Source: CAVQGZ01 sp964356295 | Lineage (GTDB): Bacteria; Actinomycetota; Actinomycetes; Jiangellales; Jiangellaceae | Assembly: GCA_964356295.1 (NCBI GenBank) | Contig: CAYHHE010000017.1 | Coordinates: forward strand, 1-43,971 | Direction of reading: 5' to 3' | Length of the DNA: 43,971 nucleotides | Part shown: positions 8,839-16,532 of the stretch, piece after piece | Layout: every line of letters begins with the position of its first letter | Numbering within the stretch: the first letter of the stretch is position 1 | Position numbers and translations under genes: made by a program | The notes under the pieces: generated by a model | Seen by the model: the letters and a program-made list of their open reading frames with translations, nothing else | Databases searched by the model: none | What the model was told of the DNA's origin: nothing

Positions 8839-10421
8839 GCCATCGGTTCGCGCGCGGCCTCCTGCACACCGGAGGTCTCACGCAGTGGCAGCTCGCGCAG
8901 GAAGATGAGGAAGACCAGTGCGACGACGGTGACCGGGACCGCGACGATGAACACCCGGTCCAGCGCCTCGGTGAATGCCTCGAGCAGCGGCTGCTTCACC
9001 TGGTCGGGCAGCGCAGCGATCGTCTCGGGCGTCCCCCCCAGCTGGCCGGCGTCCAGCCCTGGCGGCGGCCCGCCGGGGAACCGGCTCTCCAGCGAGCTCT
9101 GCAGCGTGGTGTTGAGCACCGACCCGAACACCGCGGTGCCGATCGCACCGCCCATGGAGCGGAAGAACGTGTTGCTGCTCGTGGCAACCCCGAGGTCGCG
9201 GGGCTCGACCGCGTTCTGGACGGCGACCACCAGGGTCTGGATCACCAGACCCAGGCCCACGCCGAGCAGGAACACGCGCAGGGACAGGTTCCAGATCGGC
9301 GTGTCCACCTCCAGCATGGACAGCCACAGCAAGGCGACCGGGATGATCACGAACCCGACCAGCGGGAAGATCTTGTGGCGGCCGGTGCGGGTGATGGCCT
9401 GACCGGAGCCGGCGGAGGCGATGAAGATGCCCAGCACCAGGGGCAGCAGGAGCAGCCCGGACGCGGTGGGGCTGTAGCCCTTGACGACCTGGAGGTAGAT
9501 CGGAAGGTAGATGATCGCGCCGAAGAAGGCGAAGCCGAACAGGAAGCTCACGATGCTGGTGTTGGTGAACACGGAGTTCTTGAACAGCCGCATCGGCAGC
9601 AGCGGCTCGGGTACCCGCAGCTCCCAGAACACGAACGCGAGGACGAGCACCACGCTGGCCACGATGAGCCCGATGATGATCGCGGAGTCCCACTCGTAGG
9701 TCTGCCCGCCCCAGACGGTGACGAGCAGGATCGAGGTGACCGCGGCCACGATGAGAGCCGCCCCCACGTAGTCGATCGCATGCTCGACCCGCTTCTTGGG
9801 AAGGTGCAGGGTGCGCTGGATGGTGACCAACGCGACCAGCCCGAGCGGGACGTTGATCCAGAACACCCAGCGCCAGGACAACGACTCGGTGAAGAACCCG
9901 CCCAGCAACGGGCCGAGCACACTGGAGATGCCGAAGACGGCGCCGAACAGCCCCTGGTAGCGACCCCGTTCCCGGGGGCTGACGATGTCGCCGACGATGG
10001 CCAGCGTCAACGCGATGAGACCGCCGGCTCCCAGGCCCTGGATGGCGCGACCCACCACCAGCACACCCATGGTCGTGGCGAACCCGGACACCACTGATCC
10101 GAGGACGAAGATGACCACGGCTGCCTGGAACACCGACTTGCGTCCGTAGAGGTCCCCGATCTTGCCGTACAGCGGGGTGGAGGCGGTCGCCGTGAGCAGG
10201 TAGGCCGTCACCGTCCAGGAGTACTGGTCCAGACCGCCGAGCTCGCCGACGATGGTCGGCAGCGCGGTGGCCACGATCGTCTGGTCCAGCGCAGCCAGGA
10301 ACAACCCGACCATCAGGCCGCCGATCACGACCAGCACCTCGCGGTGCGTCATGAACCCCGCTCGCTCAGCGCCCTGGTCGGCTGTGGCGGTTGCCGCGTC
10401 CGGGGTGTTCTGCTGGCTCAT
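8835..10421 (-). CDS. MFS transporter, 14-TM DHA2 (EmrB/QacA) family
   Basis: A 528-residue proton-driven multidrug efflux protein. DHA2 marks include the helix 1 motif LDQTIVATALPTIVGELGG, loop motif GKIGDLYGRK, motif C-like GPLLGGFF and the RWVFWINVPLG segment. About 14 membrane helices are predicted by eye. The ATG at 10421 overlaps the marR stop (ATGA), and GAGGAG lies 5 nt before it, giving a good ribosome-binding site. Being directly downstream of marR, it is the likely primary target of that repressor. Drug specificity cannot be read from sequence. Confidence 0.92.
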   Translation of the reverse strand: MSQQNTPDAATATADQGAERAGFMTHREVLVVIGGLMVGLFLAALDQTIVATALPTIVGELGGLDQYSWTVTAYLLTATASTPLYGKIGDLYGRKSVFQAAVVIFVLGSVVSGFATTMGVLVVGRAIQGLGAGGLIALTLAIVGDIVSPRERGRYQGLFGAVFGISSVLGPLLGGFFTESLSWRWVFWINVPLGLVALVTIQRTLHLPKKRVEHAIDYVGAALIVAAVTSILLVTVWGGQTYEWDSAIIIGLIVASVVLVLAFVFWELRVPEPLLPMRLFKNSVFTNTSIVSFLFGFAFFGAIIYLPIYLQVVKGYSPTASGLLLLPLVLGIFIASAGSGQAITRTGRHKIFPLVGFVIIPVALLWLSMLEVDTPIWNLSLRVFLLGVGLGLVIQTLVVAVQNAVEPRDLGVATSSNTFFRSMGGAIGTAVFGSVLNTTLQSSLESRFPGGPPPGLDAGQLGGTPETIAALPDQVKQPLLEAFTEALDRVFIVAVPVTVVALVFLIFLRELPLRETSGVQEAAREPMA

Positions 10422-10891
10422 AGGGTCTCCTCGTCGAGTCGGTCAAGATCGTCGGCCAGTCGGCTGAGCAGGTGCCTCAGGTCGGCGGCATCGGCCTGCG
10501 ACCAGGTCTGCAGCACCCGGTCCAGGGCCTGCTCCCGCCGGGCCAGGGACTCGGTCATCGCGGCAGACCCGCGGTCGGTGACGCTGAGCAGGAACGACCG
10601 TCCGTCCGCCGGGTCCGGCCGGCGGGAGACGAGTCCGGACTCCTCCAGGCTCCGGACGTGTCGACTGACCGTCGAGACGTCCAGCCCCACGTCTGCGGCG
10701 AGCTCGGACGGGCGGATCGGCCCGCCGCAGCCGACACGGTGCAGCAGCAGCATCGCAGCAAGGTCCCCCTCGCCGGGCCCGCTGAGCCGCCGCAGTCGCC
10801 GCACCACCCGGAACAGGTCGGGAACCACCGGGGCAACGTCGGCTCCAGCCACCAGGGCCTGGGCCACGCCGGGCAAGGTTGTTTGCACCAC
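10418..10891 (-). CDS. MarR-family transcriptional regulator
   Basis: A 157-residue winged-helix regulator. The recognition helix region is near residues 65-85 (ELAADVGLDVSTVSRHVRSL), followed by the wing with DPADGRSFLLSVT, the classic MarR wing motif. Helices at both ends would form the dimer. The gene heads a five-gene leftward operon with two MFS pumps, an AAA+ ATPase and a VWA protein. The GTG at 10891 is followed by a second GTG at 10888, which sits exactly 6 nt after a TATGGT box, so a leaderless start at 10888 is equally possible. A dyad overlaps this promoter (see 10877-10897), which suggests autorepression. Confidence 0.92.
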   Translation of the reverse strand: MVQTTLPGVAQALVAGADVAPVVPDLFRVVRRLRRLSGPGEGDLAAMLLLHRVGCGGPIRPSELAADVGLDVSTVSRHVRSLEESGLVSRRPDPADGRSFLLSVTDRGSAAMTESLARREQALDRVLQTWSQADAADLRHLLSRLADDLDRLDEETL

Positions 10892-10897
10892 GCAACC
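10877..10897. promoter_or_regulatory. Putative MarR operator in the marR/ilvA divergent promoter
   Basis: GGTTG (10877-10881) and CAACC (10893-10897) form an inverted repeat. Inside it TTGC (10883-10886) and GCAA (10892-10895) form another. The site covers the marR start codon and touches the minus-strand TATGGT (10895-10900) and the plus-strand TAAGGT (10899-10904), so one bound regulator could affect both directions. Confidence 0.5.
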
Positions 10898-10954
10898 ATA
10901 AGGTCGGCCGGCCCTGGCGTCATCCCCTTCGCCGGAGGTCCAGACTTCTCAGTC

Positions 10955-12181
10955 GTGACCGACCTGCTGGCGACCACCGCCGCCGACGCCGCCCGAGCCG
11001 ACGAGGAGATCGAGGGGGTGGTTCGACGCACCCCGCTCGAGCCGGCCCGGTGGCTGACCGACGGGGTCGGTGGGCTGGTGCTGCTCAAGTGCGAGAACCT
11101 GCAGCGGGCCGGCTCGTTCAAGATCCGCGGCGCCTATGTCCGGATCTCCCGACTGACCCCGTCCGAGCGTGCCCGGGGCGTGGTCGCGGCCAGCGCCGGC
11201 AACCACGCGCAGGGGGTGGCGCTGGCGGCGTCACTGCTCGGGGCACCGGCAACGGTGTTCATGCCGCATGGAGCCTCCCTGGTCAAGGAGCGCGCCACCC
11301 GGGCCTACGGGGCGCAGGTGGAGTTCGCCGGCTCCTCGGTGGACGACGCGGTGGAGGCGGCGCTCGAGCACGCCGAGCGCACCGGCGCCGTCTTCGTGCA
11401 CCCGTTCGACCATCCCGACATCCTGGCCGGGCAGGGGACGGTGGGACGCGAGATCCTGCGCCAGGCACCGCAGGTCCGCACCGTGGTGGTGTGCACCGGC
11501 GGGGGTGGGCTGCTGGCCGGGATCGCCGCGGCCGTCAAGCACGCCCGTCCGCAGGTGCGCGTGATCGGGGTCCAGGCCGAGGGGGCCGCCGCGTACCCGC
11601 TGTCGCTGTGGGCCGGGCATCCGGTCCCGCTGCAGACGATGAGCACCATGGCCGACGGCATCGCTGTCGGACGGCCCGGCGACCTCCCGTTCGCCCTCAT
11701 CCGCGAGCACGTCGACGAGATCGTCACCGTCAGCGAGGACGCCATCTCCCGGGCGCTGGTGCGGCTGCTCGAGCGCAACAAGCTGGTGGCCGAGCCGGCC
11801 GGGGCGGTCGCCGTCGCTGCGCTGATGTCCGGGGCCTGCGCGGTGGAGCCGCCGGTGGTCGCCACCCTCTCCGGCGGCAACATCGACCCGCTGCTGCTGC
11901 TGCGGGTGGTGCGGCACGGGCTGGTGGCCGACGGCCGGTACCTCACCCTCGGCGTCTCCATCCCGGACCGTCCAGGGTCGCTGGCGGCGCTGCTGGCGAC
12001 GATGGCCGACGTCGGCGCCAACGTCCTCGACGTCGTGCACGAGCGGACCCGCAGCCACCTGCACGTGGACGAGGTCGACGTCCGGCTCGTCCTGGAGACC
12101 CGCGGGCCGGCTCACCGCGACGAGGTGCTGGAGGTGGTACGGCACCCGCGCAACCCCTGGCGGCTGCTCTCCGACTCCTGA
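10955..12181 (+). CDS. ilvA: Threonine dehydratase (threonine ammonia-lyase) with ACT domain
   Basis: A 408-residue fold II PLP enzyme that converts threonine to 2-oxobutanoate, the first step toward isoleucine. The PLP lysine is in GSFKIRGAY (about residue 54), the phosphate loop is CTGGGGLLAG (about 181-190) and SGGNID is near 306-311. The last 75 or so residues form one ACT-like domain beginning LTLGVSIPDRPGSL, typical of single-ACT threonine dehydratases. GTG at 10955 is chosen because homology begins just after it; GGAGG at 10934-10938 is rather far (16 nt). The gene is divergent from the marR operon with only about 60 bp between. A catabolic role (TdcB-like) cannot be excluded. Confidence 0.93.
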   Translation: MTDLLATTAADAARADEEIEGVVRRTPLEPARWLTDGVGGLVLLKCENLQRAGSFKIRGAYVRISRLTPSERARGVVAASAGNHAQGVALAASLLGAPATVFMPHGASLVKERATRAYGAQVEFAGSSVDDAVEAALEHAERTGAVFVHPFDHPDILAGQGTVGREILRQAPQVRTVVVCTGGGGLLAGIAAAVKHARPQVRVIGVQAEGAAAYPLSLWAGHPVPLQTMSTMADGIAVGRPGDLPFALIREHVDEIVTVSEDAISRALVRLLERNKLVAEPAGAVAVAALMSGACAVEPPVVATLSGGNIDPLLLLRVVRHGLVADGRYLTLGVSIPDRPGSLAALLATMADVGANVLDVVHERTRSHLHVDEVDVRLVLETRGPAHRDEVLEVVRHPRNPWRLLSDS

Positions 12182-12241
12182 CCCGCGGGGCCCGGCTCGT
12201 CGTCGGAGGACCGTGGCTGGTCAGACGAATGGCAGGTGAAC

Positions 12242-12255
12242 CCGGGAATGCCCGG
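12242..12255. terminator. Small hairpin after ilvA
   Basis: CCGGG (12242-12246) and CCCGG (12251-12255) enclose a 4-nt loop AATG. It lies between ilvA and the ABC exporter. It is weak and has no U-tract. A TATGGT box at 12270-12275 may be the -10 element of the exporter genes. Confidence 0.3.
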
Positions 12256-12304
12256 TGGGCGAGGCTGCTTATGGTCTCGTCGAGTCACCGGATGAGAGGC
12301 GCCG

Positions 12305-13309
12305 ATGAATGCGATAGCGGCTGAGGGACTGGTCAAGATCTACCGGACCCGCGGATCGGGCGAGGTGCGCGCGCTGGACGGTGTCGACCTTGTCGTGCCC
12401 GAGGGCACCGTCCTCGGGCTGCTGGGCCCGAACGGTGCCGGCAAGACCACCACGGTGCGGATCCTGGCGACACTCCTGCAACCGGACGCGGGGCGGGCCA
12501 CCGTCGCCGGCTACGACGTCGTCCGCCAGCCCCAGCAGGTCCGACGGGCGATCGGGCTGTCGGGGCAGTACGCGGCGGTGGACGAGAACCTGACCGGACG
12601 CGAGAACCTGACGATGTTCGGCCGGCTCTACCAGATGTCGCCGGCCGCGGCGAAGGCCCGTGCGCAGGACCTGCTCGAGCAGTTCGCGCTTGCCGACGCC
12701 GGCAACCGGGTCGCCAAGACCTACTCAGGCGGCATGCGCCGGCGCCTGGACCTGGCGTCCGCCCTCATCGGCCACCCCCGGCTGCTGTTCCTGGACGAGC
12801 CGACCACCGGGCTGGACCCGCGCAGCCGGCTCGGCATGTGGGACGTGATCCGCGAGCTGGTTCGAGAGGGCACGACACTGCTGCTCACCACCCAGTACCT
12901 CGAGGAGGCCGACGAGCTGGCGGACACCATCGCGGTGGTCGACCAAGGACGGATCATCGCTGGTGGGACGGCCGACGAGCTGAAGTCGCATGTCGGTGGT
13001 GAGCGGATCGAGGTGGTCGTCCACGACCCGTCCCGGATCGATGAGACCGTGGCCCAGCTGCGTCCTGACGCGCTCGGCCCGCCCGAGATCGACCGGCACA
13101 TCCGCAAGATCACCGTCCCGACCACCGGGGGTGCCGACCACCTCGTGGAGGTCGTGCGCCGGCTGGACGCCGCCGGGATCACCATCGACGACATCGGGTT
13201 GCGGCGCCCGACGCTGGACGACGTCTTCCTCGCCCTCACCGGCCATACCACGGAGGTCGTGCAGGAGGAGGACGCCGAGCCGGCGACGAGCACCAGGAGG
13301 AATCCGTGA
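12305..13309 (+). CDS. ABC exporter ATP-binding protein, DrrA-like
   Basis: A 334-residue ATPase of the daunorubicin-resistance (DrrA) subfamily of ABC-2 exporters. Walker A GPNGAGKTTT is near residues 41-50, signature YSGGMRRRLDLA near 140-151, Walker B LLFLDEPTTGLD near 160-171, and the switch histidine is replaced by glutamine in TTQYLEEA, a DrrA hallmark. A 100-residue C-terminal extension, as in DrrA, ends in DDVFLALTGH. The ATG start has a weak GAGAGG upstream. The stop overlaps the permease start by 4 nt. The cargo may be a lipid, drug or secondary metabolite. Confidence 0.92.
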   Translation: MNAIAAEGLVKIYRTRGSGEVRALDGVDLVVPEGTVLGLLGPNGAGKTTTVRILATLLQPDAGRATVAGYDVVRQPQQVRRAIGLSGQYAAVDENLTGRENLTMFGRLYQMSPAAAKARAQDLLEQFALADAGNRVAKTYSGGMRRRLDLASALIGHPRLLFLDEPTTGLDPRSRLGMWDVIRELVREGTTLLLTTQYLEEADELADTIAVVDQGRIIAGGTADELKSHVGGERIEVVVHDPSRIDETVAQLRPDALGPPEIDRHIRKITVPTTGGADHLVEVVRRLDAAGITIDDIGLRRPTLDDVFLALTGHTTEVVQEEDAEPATSTRRNP

Positions 13310-14142
13310 CCCCGATCACCACCGACTCACCGGCAGTCACCTCGTCCGGCCTGAGCGGCACGCTCGCCGACGGGCTGGTCATCGTCTGGCGCAACCTCAA
13401 GCGCATCACGCGGATCCCCGAGCTGGCGATCTTCGCGGTGCTGCAGTCGATCATGTTCGTGCTGCTGTTCGCGTTCGTGTTCGGCGGGGCGATCCCGGTG
13501 GGCGGCGGTACTCCGGAGGAGTACCGCAACTACCTGATGCCGGGCATCTTCGTGCAGACCCTCGGGTTCGCCGCCATCACCACCGCAGTGGGGATGAACG
13601 ACGACATGAACAAGGGACTCATCGACAGGTTCCGCTCGCTGCCGATGGCGCGCTCGGCGGTGGTCGGCGGACGCGTCGTGGCCGACGTGCTGTACAACGC
13701 GCTCATCCTGGTCGTGCTCATGCTCAGCGGTCTGGCCGTCGGCTGGCGCGTCAACGGCACGCTGGGCCAGTTCGTGGCGGCGGTGCTGCTGCTCGGGGCG
13801 TTCACGTTCGCCATGACCTGGGTCGGCGTGTTCATGGGCATGAAAGCGCCGACCGTGGAGACCGTCCAGCAGATCGGGTTCATCACGATCTTCCCGCTGT
13901 CGTTCATCTCGAACGTGTTCGTGCCGCTGGAGTCGCTGCCGGACTGGCTGCAGCCGATCGCGGAGTGGAACCCGTTCAGCGCGATCACCCAGTCGGCGCG
14001 CCAGCTGTTCGGTAACCCGGTGGCCTCGACAGGGTCGTGGCCCAGCGAGAACCCCTACCTGCTGTCGGCGATGTGGATCGTGGTGATCATCGCGGTGTTC
14101 GCTCCGCTGGGCGTGCGCACCTACAACCGCACCAGCCGCTGA
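13306..14142 (+). CDS. ABC-2 type exporter permease, DrrB-like
   Basis: A 278-residue membrane protein with about six hydrophobic helices. It has the ABC-2 region ending in NPFSAITQSARQLFG and the conserved YLMPGIFVQTLGFA and LSFISNVFVPLESLP segments of the DrrB group. The GTG start overlaps the ATPase gene by 4 nt (GTGA), so the two are made together as a half-transporter pair that dimerises in the membrane. The stop codon is inside a hairpin shared with the convergent greA terminus. Confidence 0.92.
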   Translation: MTPITTDSPAVTSSGLSGTLADGLVIVWRNLKRITRIPELAIFAVLQSIMFVLLFAFVFGGAIPVGGGTPEEYRNYLMPGIFVQTLGFAAITTAVGMNDDMNKGLIDRFRSLPMARSAVVGGRVVADVLYNALILVVLMLSGLAVGWRVNGTLGQFVAAVLLLGAFTFAMTWVGVFMGMKAPTVETVQQIGFITIFPLSFISNVFVPLESLPDWLQPIAEWNPFSAITQSARQLFGNPVASTGSWPSENPYLLSAMWIVVIIAVFAPLGVRTYNRTSR

Positions 14143-14175
14143 GGGCGGGCGCCGCCGGCTTCACCCCCCCAGCGG
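14136..14175. terminator. Bidirectional terminator overlapping both convergent stop codons
   Basis: CCGCTGAGGG (14136-14145) pairs with CCCCCAGCGG (14166-14175), 9 of 10 positions Watson-Crick with one A-C mismatch. The stem includes the DrrB-like stop TGA, and the 20-nt spacer includes the greA stop. It is compact and lacks a U-tract. Confidence 0.5.
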
Positions 14176-14667
14176 GGTCGCCTCGAGGATCTCCACGTCC
14201 ATCGTGCGGCCGGTCGGGGTCTGGAAGGTCACGGTGTCCCCGACGCTGTGTCCCGAGATCGCGCTGCCCAGCGGGGACTTGGGCGAGTACACCTCGTGGT
14301 CGACTGCGGCGTCGAGGCTGGCCATCTCGCGCGAGCCCAGCAGGAACGTCTCGGTGTCGGTGTCCCCGGCGAAGCGGATCGTGACGACCATGCCCGGCGC
14401 GACGGTGCCGTCGTCGGCCGGACGCTCGCCCACCTTCGCCCGGTGCAGCAGGTCCTGGAGCTGGCGGATGCGGGCCTCCTGCTTGCCCTGCTCCTCCTTG
14501 GCCGCGTGGTACCCGCCGTTCTCCGACAGGTCGCCCTCGGCGCGGGCCGCCTCGATCCGCTTGGCGATCTCCCTGCGCCCCACGGTCATGAGTTGGTCGA
14601 GCTCGGCCTTCACCTGGTCAAAGGCTTCCTGGGTGAGCCAGGCGACGTTGTCGGTGGACGAGGTCAC
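14161..14667 (-). CDS. greA: Transcription elongation factor GreA
   Basis: A 168-residue factor that enters the RNA polymerase secondary channel and stimulates cleavage of backtracked RNA. The N-terminal coiled coil carries the acidic tip GDLSENGGYHAAKEEQ (about 45-60), and the C-terminal FKBP-like domain has SPLGSAISGHSVGD (about 128-141). The GTG start at 14667 is supported by AAGGAG 8 nt upstream. A TAGTCT box on the minus strand at 14729-14734 may be its -10, giving a leader of about 50 nt. The greA - DUF4307 - mca order is conserved in mycobacteria. Confidence 0.96.
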   Translation of the reverse strand: MTSSTDNVAWLTQEAFDQVKAELDQLMTVGRREIAKRIEAARAEGDLSENGGYHAAKEEQGKQEARIRQLQDLLHRAKVGERPADDGTVAPGMVVTIRFAGDTDTETFLLGSREMASLDAAVDHEVYSPKSPLGSAISGHSVGDTVTFQTPTGRTMDVEILEATPLGG

Positions 14668-14683
14668 GAGAGGGACTCCTTGC

Positions 14684-14708
14684 GTGCTGCCGGGTCACGT
14701 GCTGCCGG
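14684..14708. repeat. Direct repeat GTGCTGCCGG x2 in the greA leader
   Basis: Two identical 10-mers at 14684-14693 and 14699-14708, 15 bp apart, lie between the greA ribosome-binding site and its presumed promoter. Function unknown; may be chance in GC-rich DNA. Confidence 0.3.
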
Positions 14709-14796
14709 ACGGGGGGCGAAAGCCACCAGACTACCCCGACCGGCGCCAGGGTCCCCGGGTCGCGAGATCGCCCCGTGCCAAGGTGGAGGTCCCTGC

Positions 14797-15225
14797 TCAG
14801 CCACCGACCGGGTCGAGCGGGCGGCAGCCGAGCAGGCGCGCCGCCTTGGGCGAGGAGGCCGCCTCGATCGTGGCGCGCACGACCACCCGCTCGTCCCCAC
14901 CCGTCGGGACCTCCACGAGCGCCGCCCCCACGTCCACCTGGTTCTCCCCGACCGCGGCCACGTCGCACACCACCGGCTGCGCCGGGTCGCGCGCCACCTC
15001 GAGGGTGATGGTGATCGAGGAGGCGGTGATGTCGCCGTAGGCGAGCACGGCGGCCCGCACCCCGGTGGAGCGGGCCACCAGGCCCCACGCCGTGGCCGCC
15101 AGCAGACCGACGAGCACCAGCCCGACGACTGCCAGCGGCAGGTAGCTCGGCCAGCGTGGCCCGCTCAGGCCGTAGCGCTGCTGCAGGTCGGGCCGGTCCG
15201 GCGGGAGCGGAGGGACCGAGGGCAC
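14797..15225 (-). CDS. DUF4307 single-pass membrane protein
   Basis: A 142-residue actinobacterial protein of the DUF4307 family. A proline-rich cytoplasmic N-terminus ending QQRYG is followed by one membrane helix (about residues 33-52, LAVVGLVLVGLLAATAWGLV). The outside domain is mostly beta and carries a VVCDVAA motif and a C-terminal LLGC, which could form a disulfide. The GTG at 15225 is favoured because a GATGAT box ends exactly 6 nt upstream (leaderless). It sits back to back with mca (16 bp apart), as in M. tuberculosis, which suggests a link to thiol or envelope biology. Its function is unknown. Confidence 0.85.
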   Translation of the reverse strand: MPSVPPLPPDRPDLQQRYGLSGPRWPSYLPLAVVGLVLVGLLAATAWGLVARSTGVRAAVLAYGDITASSITITLEVARDPAQPVVCDVAAVGENQVDVGAALVEVPTGGDERVVVRATIEAASSPKAARLLGCRPLDPVGG

Positions 15226-15241
15226 GGCACAATCATCCCCC
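15226..15241. promoter_or_regulatory. Overlapping divergent leaderless promoters of DUF4307 gene and mca
   Basis: Plus-strand CACAAT (15228-15233) lies 8 nt before the mca GTG. Minus-strand GATGAT (15232-15237) lies 6 nt before the DUF4307 GTG. The two -10-like boxes share two bases in a 16-bp spacer, so both transcripts probably start at or next to their start codons. Confidence 0.55.
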
Positions 15242-16126
15242 GTGCCATCCTCCTCCGGCGCCCCCGGTCTGCGCCTGATGCACGTCCACGCGCACCCGGA
15301 CGACGAGTCCAGCAAAGGTGCGGCGTCCACGGCCCGGTACGTGGCCGAGGGCGTGGACGTGCTCGTGGTGACCCTGACCGGCGGCGAGCGGGGCTCGGTG
15401 CTCAACCCCGCCATGGACCGCCCGGAGGTGTGGGGCCGGATCAGCCAGATCCGTCGTGCGGAGATGGACCGCGCTCGGGAGATCCTCGGCGTCGGGCAGG
15501 AGTGGCTCGGGTTCGTCGACTCCGGGTTCCCCGAGGGGGACCCGCCTGCCCCGCTGCCCGAGGGCTGCTTCGCCCTCGTCCCGCTCGAGCAGCCGGTGGC
15601 GGCCCTGGTCGAGGTCATCCGCCGGTTCCGCCCTCACGTGATGACCACCTACGACGAGAAGGGCGGCTACCCCCATCCGGACCACGTCCGCTGCCACCAG
15701 GCGAGCATGGCCGCTGCCGACACCGCGGCCGACCCGGCGCGGTTCCCGGACACCGGCGCACCGTGGCAGCCGCTGAAGGTCTACTACCACCACGCCTTCC
15801 ACCGGCGCCGGACCCAGGCGTTGCACGAGGAGATGCTGCGGCGTGGCCTGGACTCGCCCTACACCGAGCGTCTCGCGCAGTGGGTGGCGGACCCCGAGCA
15901 CGACCGTCGGATCACCACGTTCGTGCCGTGCGCGGAGTACTTCGCCGCCAGGGACGCCGCCCTGCTGGCGCACCGGACGCAGATCGACCCGCACGGTGCC
16001 TGGTTCGCCTGTCCCCGCGAGGTGCACCAGGCGGCCTGGCCCACCGAGGACTACGAGCTCGTACGCAGCGTCGTCCCCACCTGGGTCCCCGAGGACGACC
16101 TCTTCGCGGGGATCCGCACGCTGTAG
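15242..16126 (+). CDS. mca: Mycothiol S-conjugate amidase
   Basis: A 294-residue LmbE/PIG-L zinc hydrolase. Mca cleaves mycothiol S-conjugates to a mercapturic acid and GlcN-Ins, detoxifying electrophiles. The zinc-binding AHPDDE motif is at about residues 17-22 and the second ligand motif HPDH at about 143-146. VTLTGGERGS near 46-55 is also typical. The length and the position next to DUF4307/greA fit Mca better than the paralogue MshB. The GTG at 15242 lies just behind a CACAAT box, so the mRNA may be leaderless. Its presence implies that the organism makes mycothiol. Confidence 0.94.
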   Translation: MPSSSGAPGLRLMHVHAHPDDESSKGAASTARYVAEGVDVLVVTLTGGERGSVLNPAMDRPEVWGRISQIRRAEMDRAREILGVGQEWLGFVDSGFPEGDPPAPLPEGCFALVPLEQPVAALVEVIRRFRPHVMTTYDEKGGYPHPDHVRCHQASMAAADTAADPARFPDTGAPWQPLKVYYHHAFHRRRTQALHEEMLRRGLDSPYTERLAQWVADPEHDRRITTFVPCAEYFAARDAALLAHRTQIDPHGAWFACPREVHQAAWPTEDYELVRSVVPTWVPEDDLFAGIRTL

Positions 16127-16160
16127 CCGCCCGGGGTGGGCACCGACGGCGGTCATGCGC

Positions 16161-16166
16161 CACAAT
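16161..16166 (+). promoter_or_regulatory. -10 box CACAAT before the small membrane protein
   Basis: CACAAT ends 6 nt before the GTG at 16173, the same box sequence as in front of mca. The spacing fits leaderless transcription and decides the start codon. Confidence 0.45.
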
Positions 16167-16172
16167 GGCGGT

Positions 16173-16412
16173 GTGGGCGACCTGGCGGTGACGGTGGCGC
16201 AGCAGGTCGAGGAGGACTCCTTCGGGCTGCAGGCCGGTCCGTACGCGCTGTTCTTCTTCCTGGCCCTCGTCGGTGCTCTGGTGTTCCTGCTGTTCAGCAT
16301 GCGCAAGCAGATGCGTCGCGTCGACTTCGACGAGGACGGCAAGACCGACCTCGAGCGGATGTTCGGCGCGGACGGGCGCGCGACGCCGCCGGGGCGCCAC
16401 GGCGAGTCCTGA
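16173..16412 (+). CDS. Small single-pass membrane protein downstream of mca
   Basis: A 79-residue protein. A short N-terminal stretch (AVTVAQQVEEDSFG) is followed by one strong membrane helix, about residues 24-43 (YALFFFLALVGALVFLLFSM). A basic KQMRR stop-transfer segment then precedes an acidic, polar tail. It corresponds in position and layout to the small gene after mca in mycobacteria (Rv1083, from memory). The GTG at 16173 is chosen for its 6-nt distance from CACAAT; an upstream in-frame ATG (16155) would place the box inside the gene. Function unknown. Confidence 0.75.
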   Translation: MGDLAVTVAQQVEEDSFGLQAGPYALFFFLALVGALVFLLFSMRKQMRRVDFDEDGKTDLERMFGADGRATPPGRHGES

Positions 16413-16440
16413 GCGCGGCAGTGGAGTCTGGGAGGCGCCG

Positions 16441-16456
16441 GTGTCGAGCTGGACAC
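16441..16456. promoter_or_regulatory. Dyad 1 upstream of nifJ: GTGTC-N6-GACAC
   Basis: GTGTC GAGCTG GACAC is a perfect 5-6-5 dyad. It is repeated as dyad 2 (16528-16543) with 14 of 16 bases identical, 87 bp away. Its right half is also part of a 12-bp inverted repeat arm (16452-16463). Geometry resembles sites of dimeric activators such as CRP/FNR proteins, but the half-site is not their consensus. Confidence 0.55.
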
Positions 16457-16532
16457 ACATAGTCTCCGTCACGGCCGGGGCGACCTGCGGCGATGCTCCG
16501 CGTGGCGCCTGCCCACGGGCACTATGTGTGTC
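16452..16532. repeat. 12-bp perfect inverted repeat with 57-bp spacer
   Basis: GACACACATAGT (16452-16463) and ACTATGTGTGTC (16521-16532) are exact reverse complements. Each arm is joined to one GTGTC-N6-GACAC dyad. The 200-nt region 16413-16612 contains no gene; besides these repeats it holds the presumed nifJ -10 box. Confidence 0.65.

Noticed and set aside
8790..10097. 435-codon plus-strand frame
   Set aside because: Antisense to the DHA2 transporter; Asp/Gln/His-rich shadow sequence with no family motif.
16452..16532. Insertion-sequence terminal repeats around a tiny element
   Set aside because: The 57-bp spacer is too short for a transposase. No target-site duplication was identified, and the embedded dyads fit a regulatory role better; a very small MITE is not excluded.
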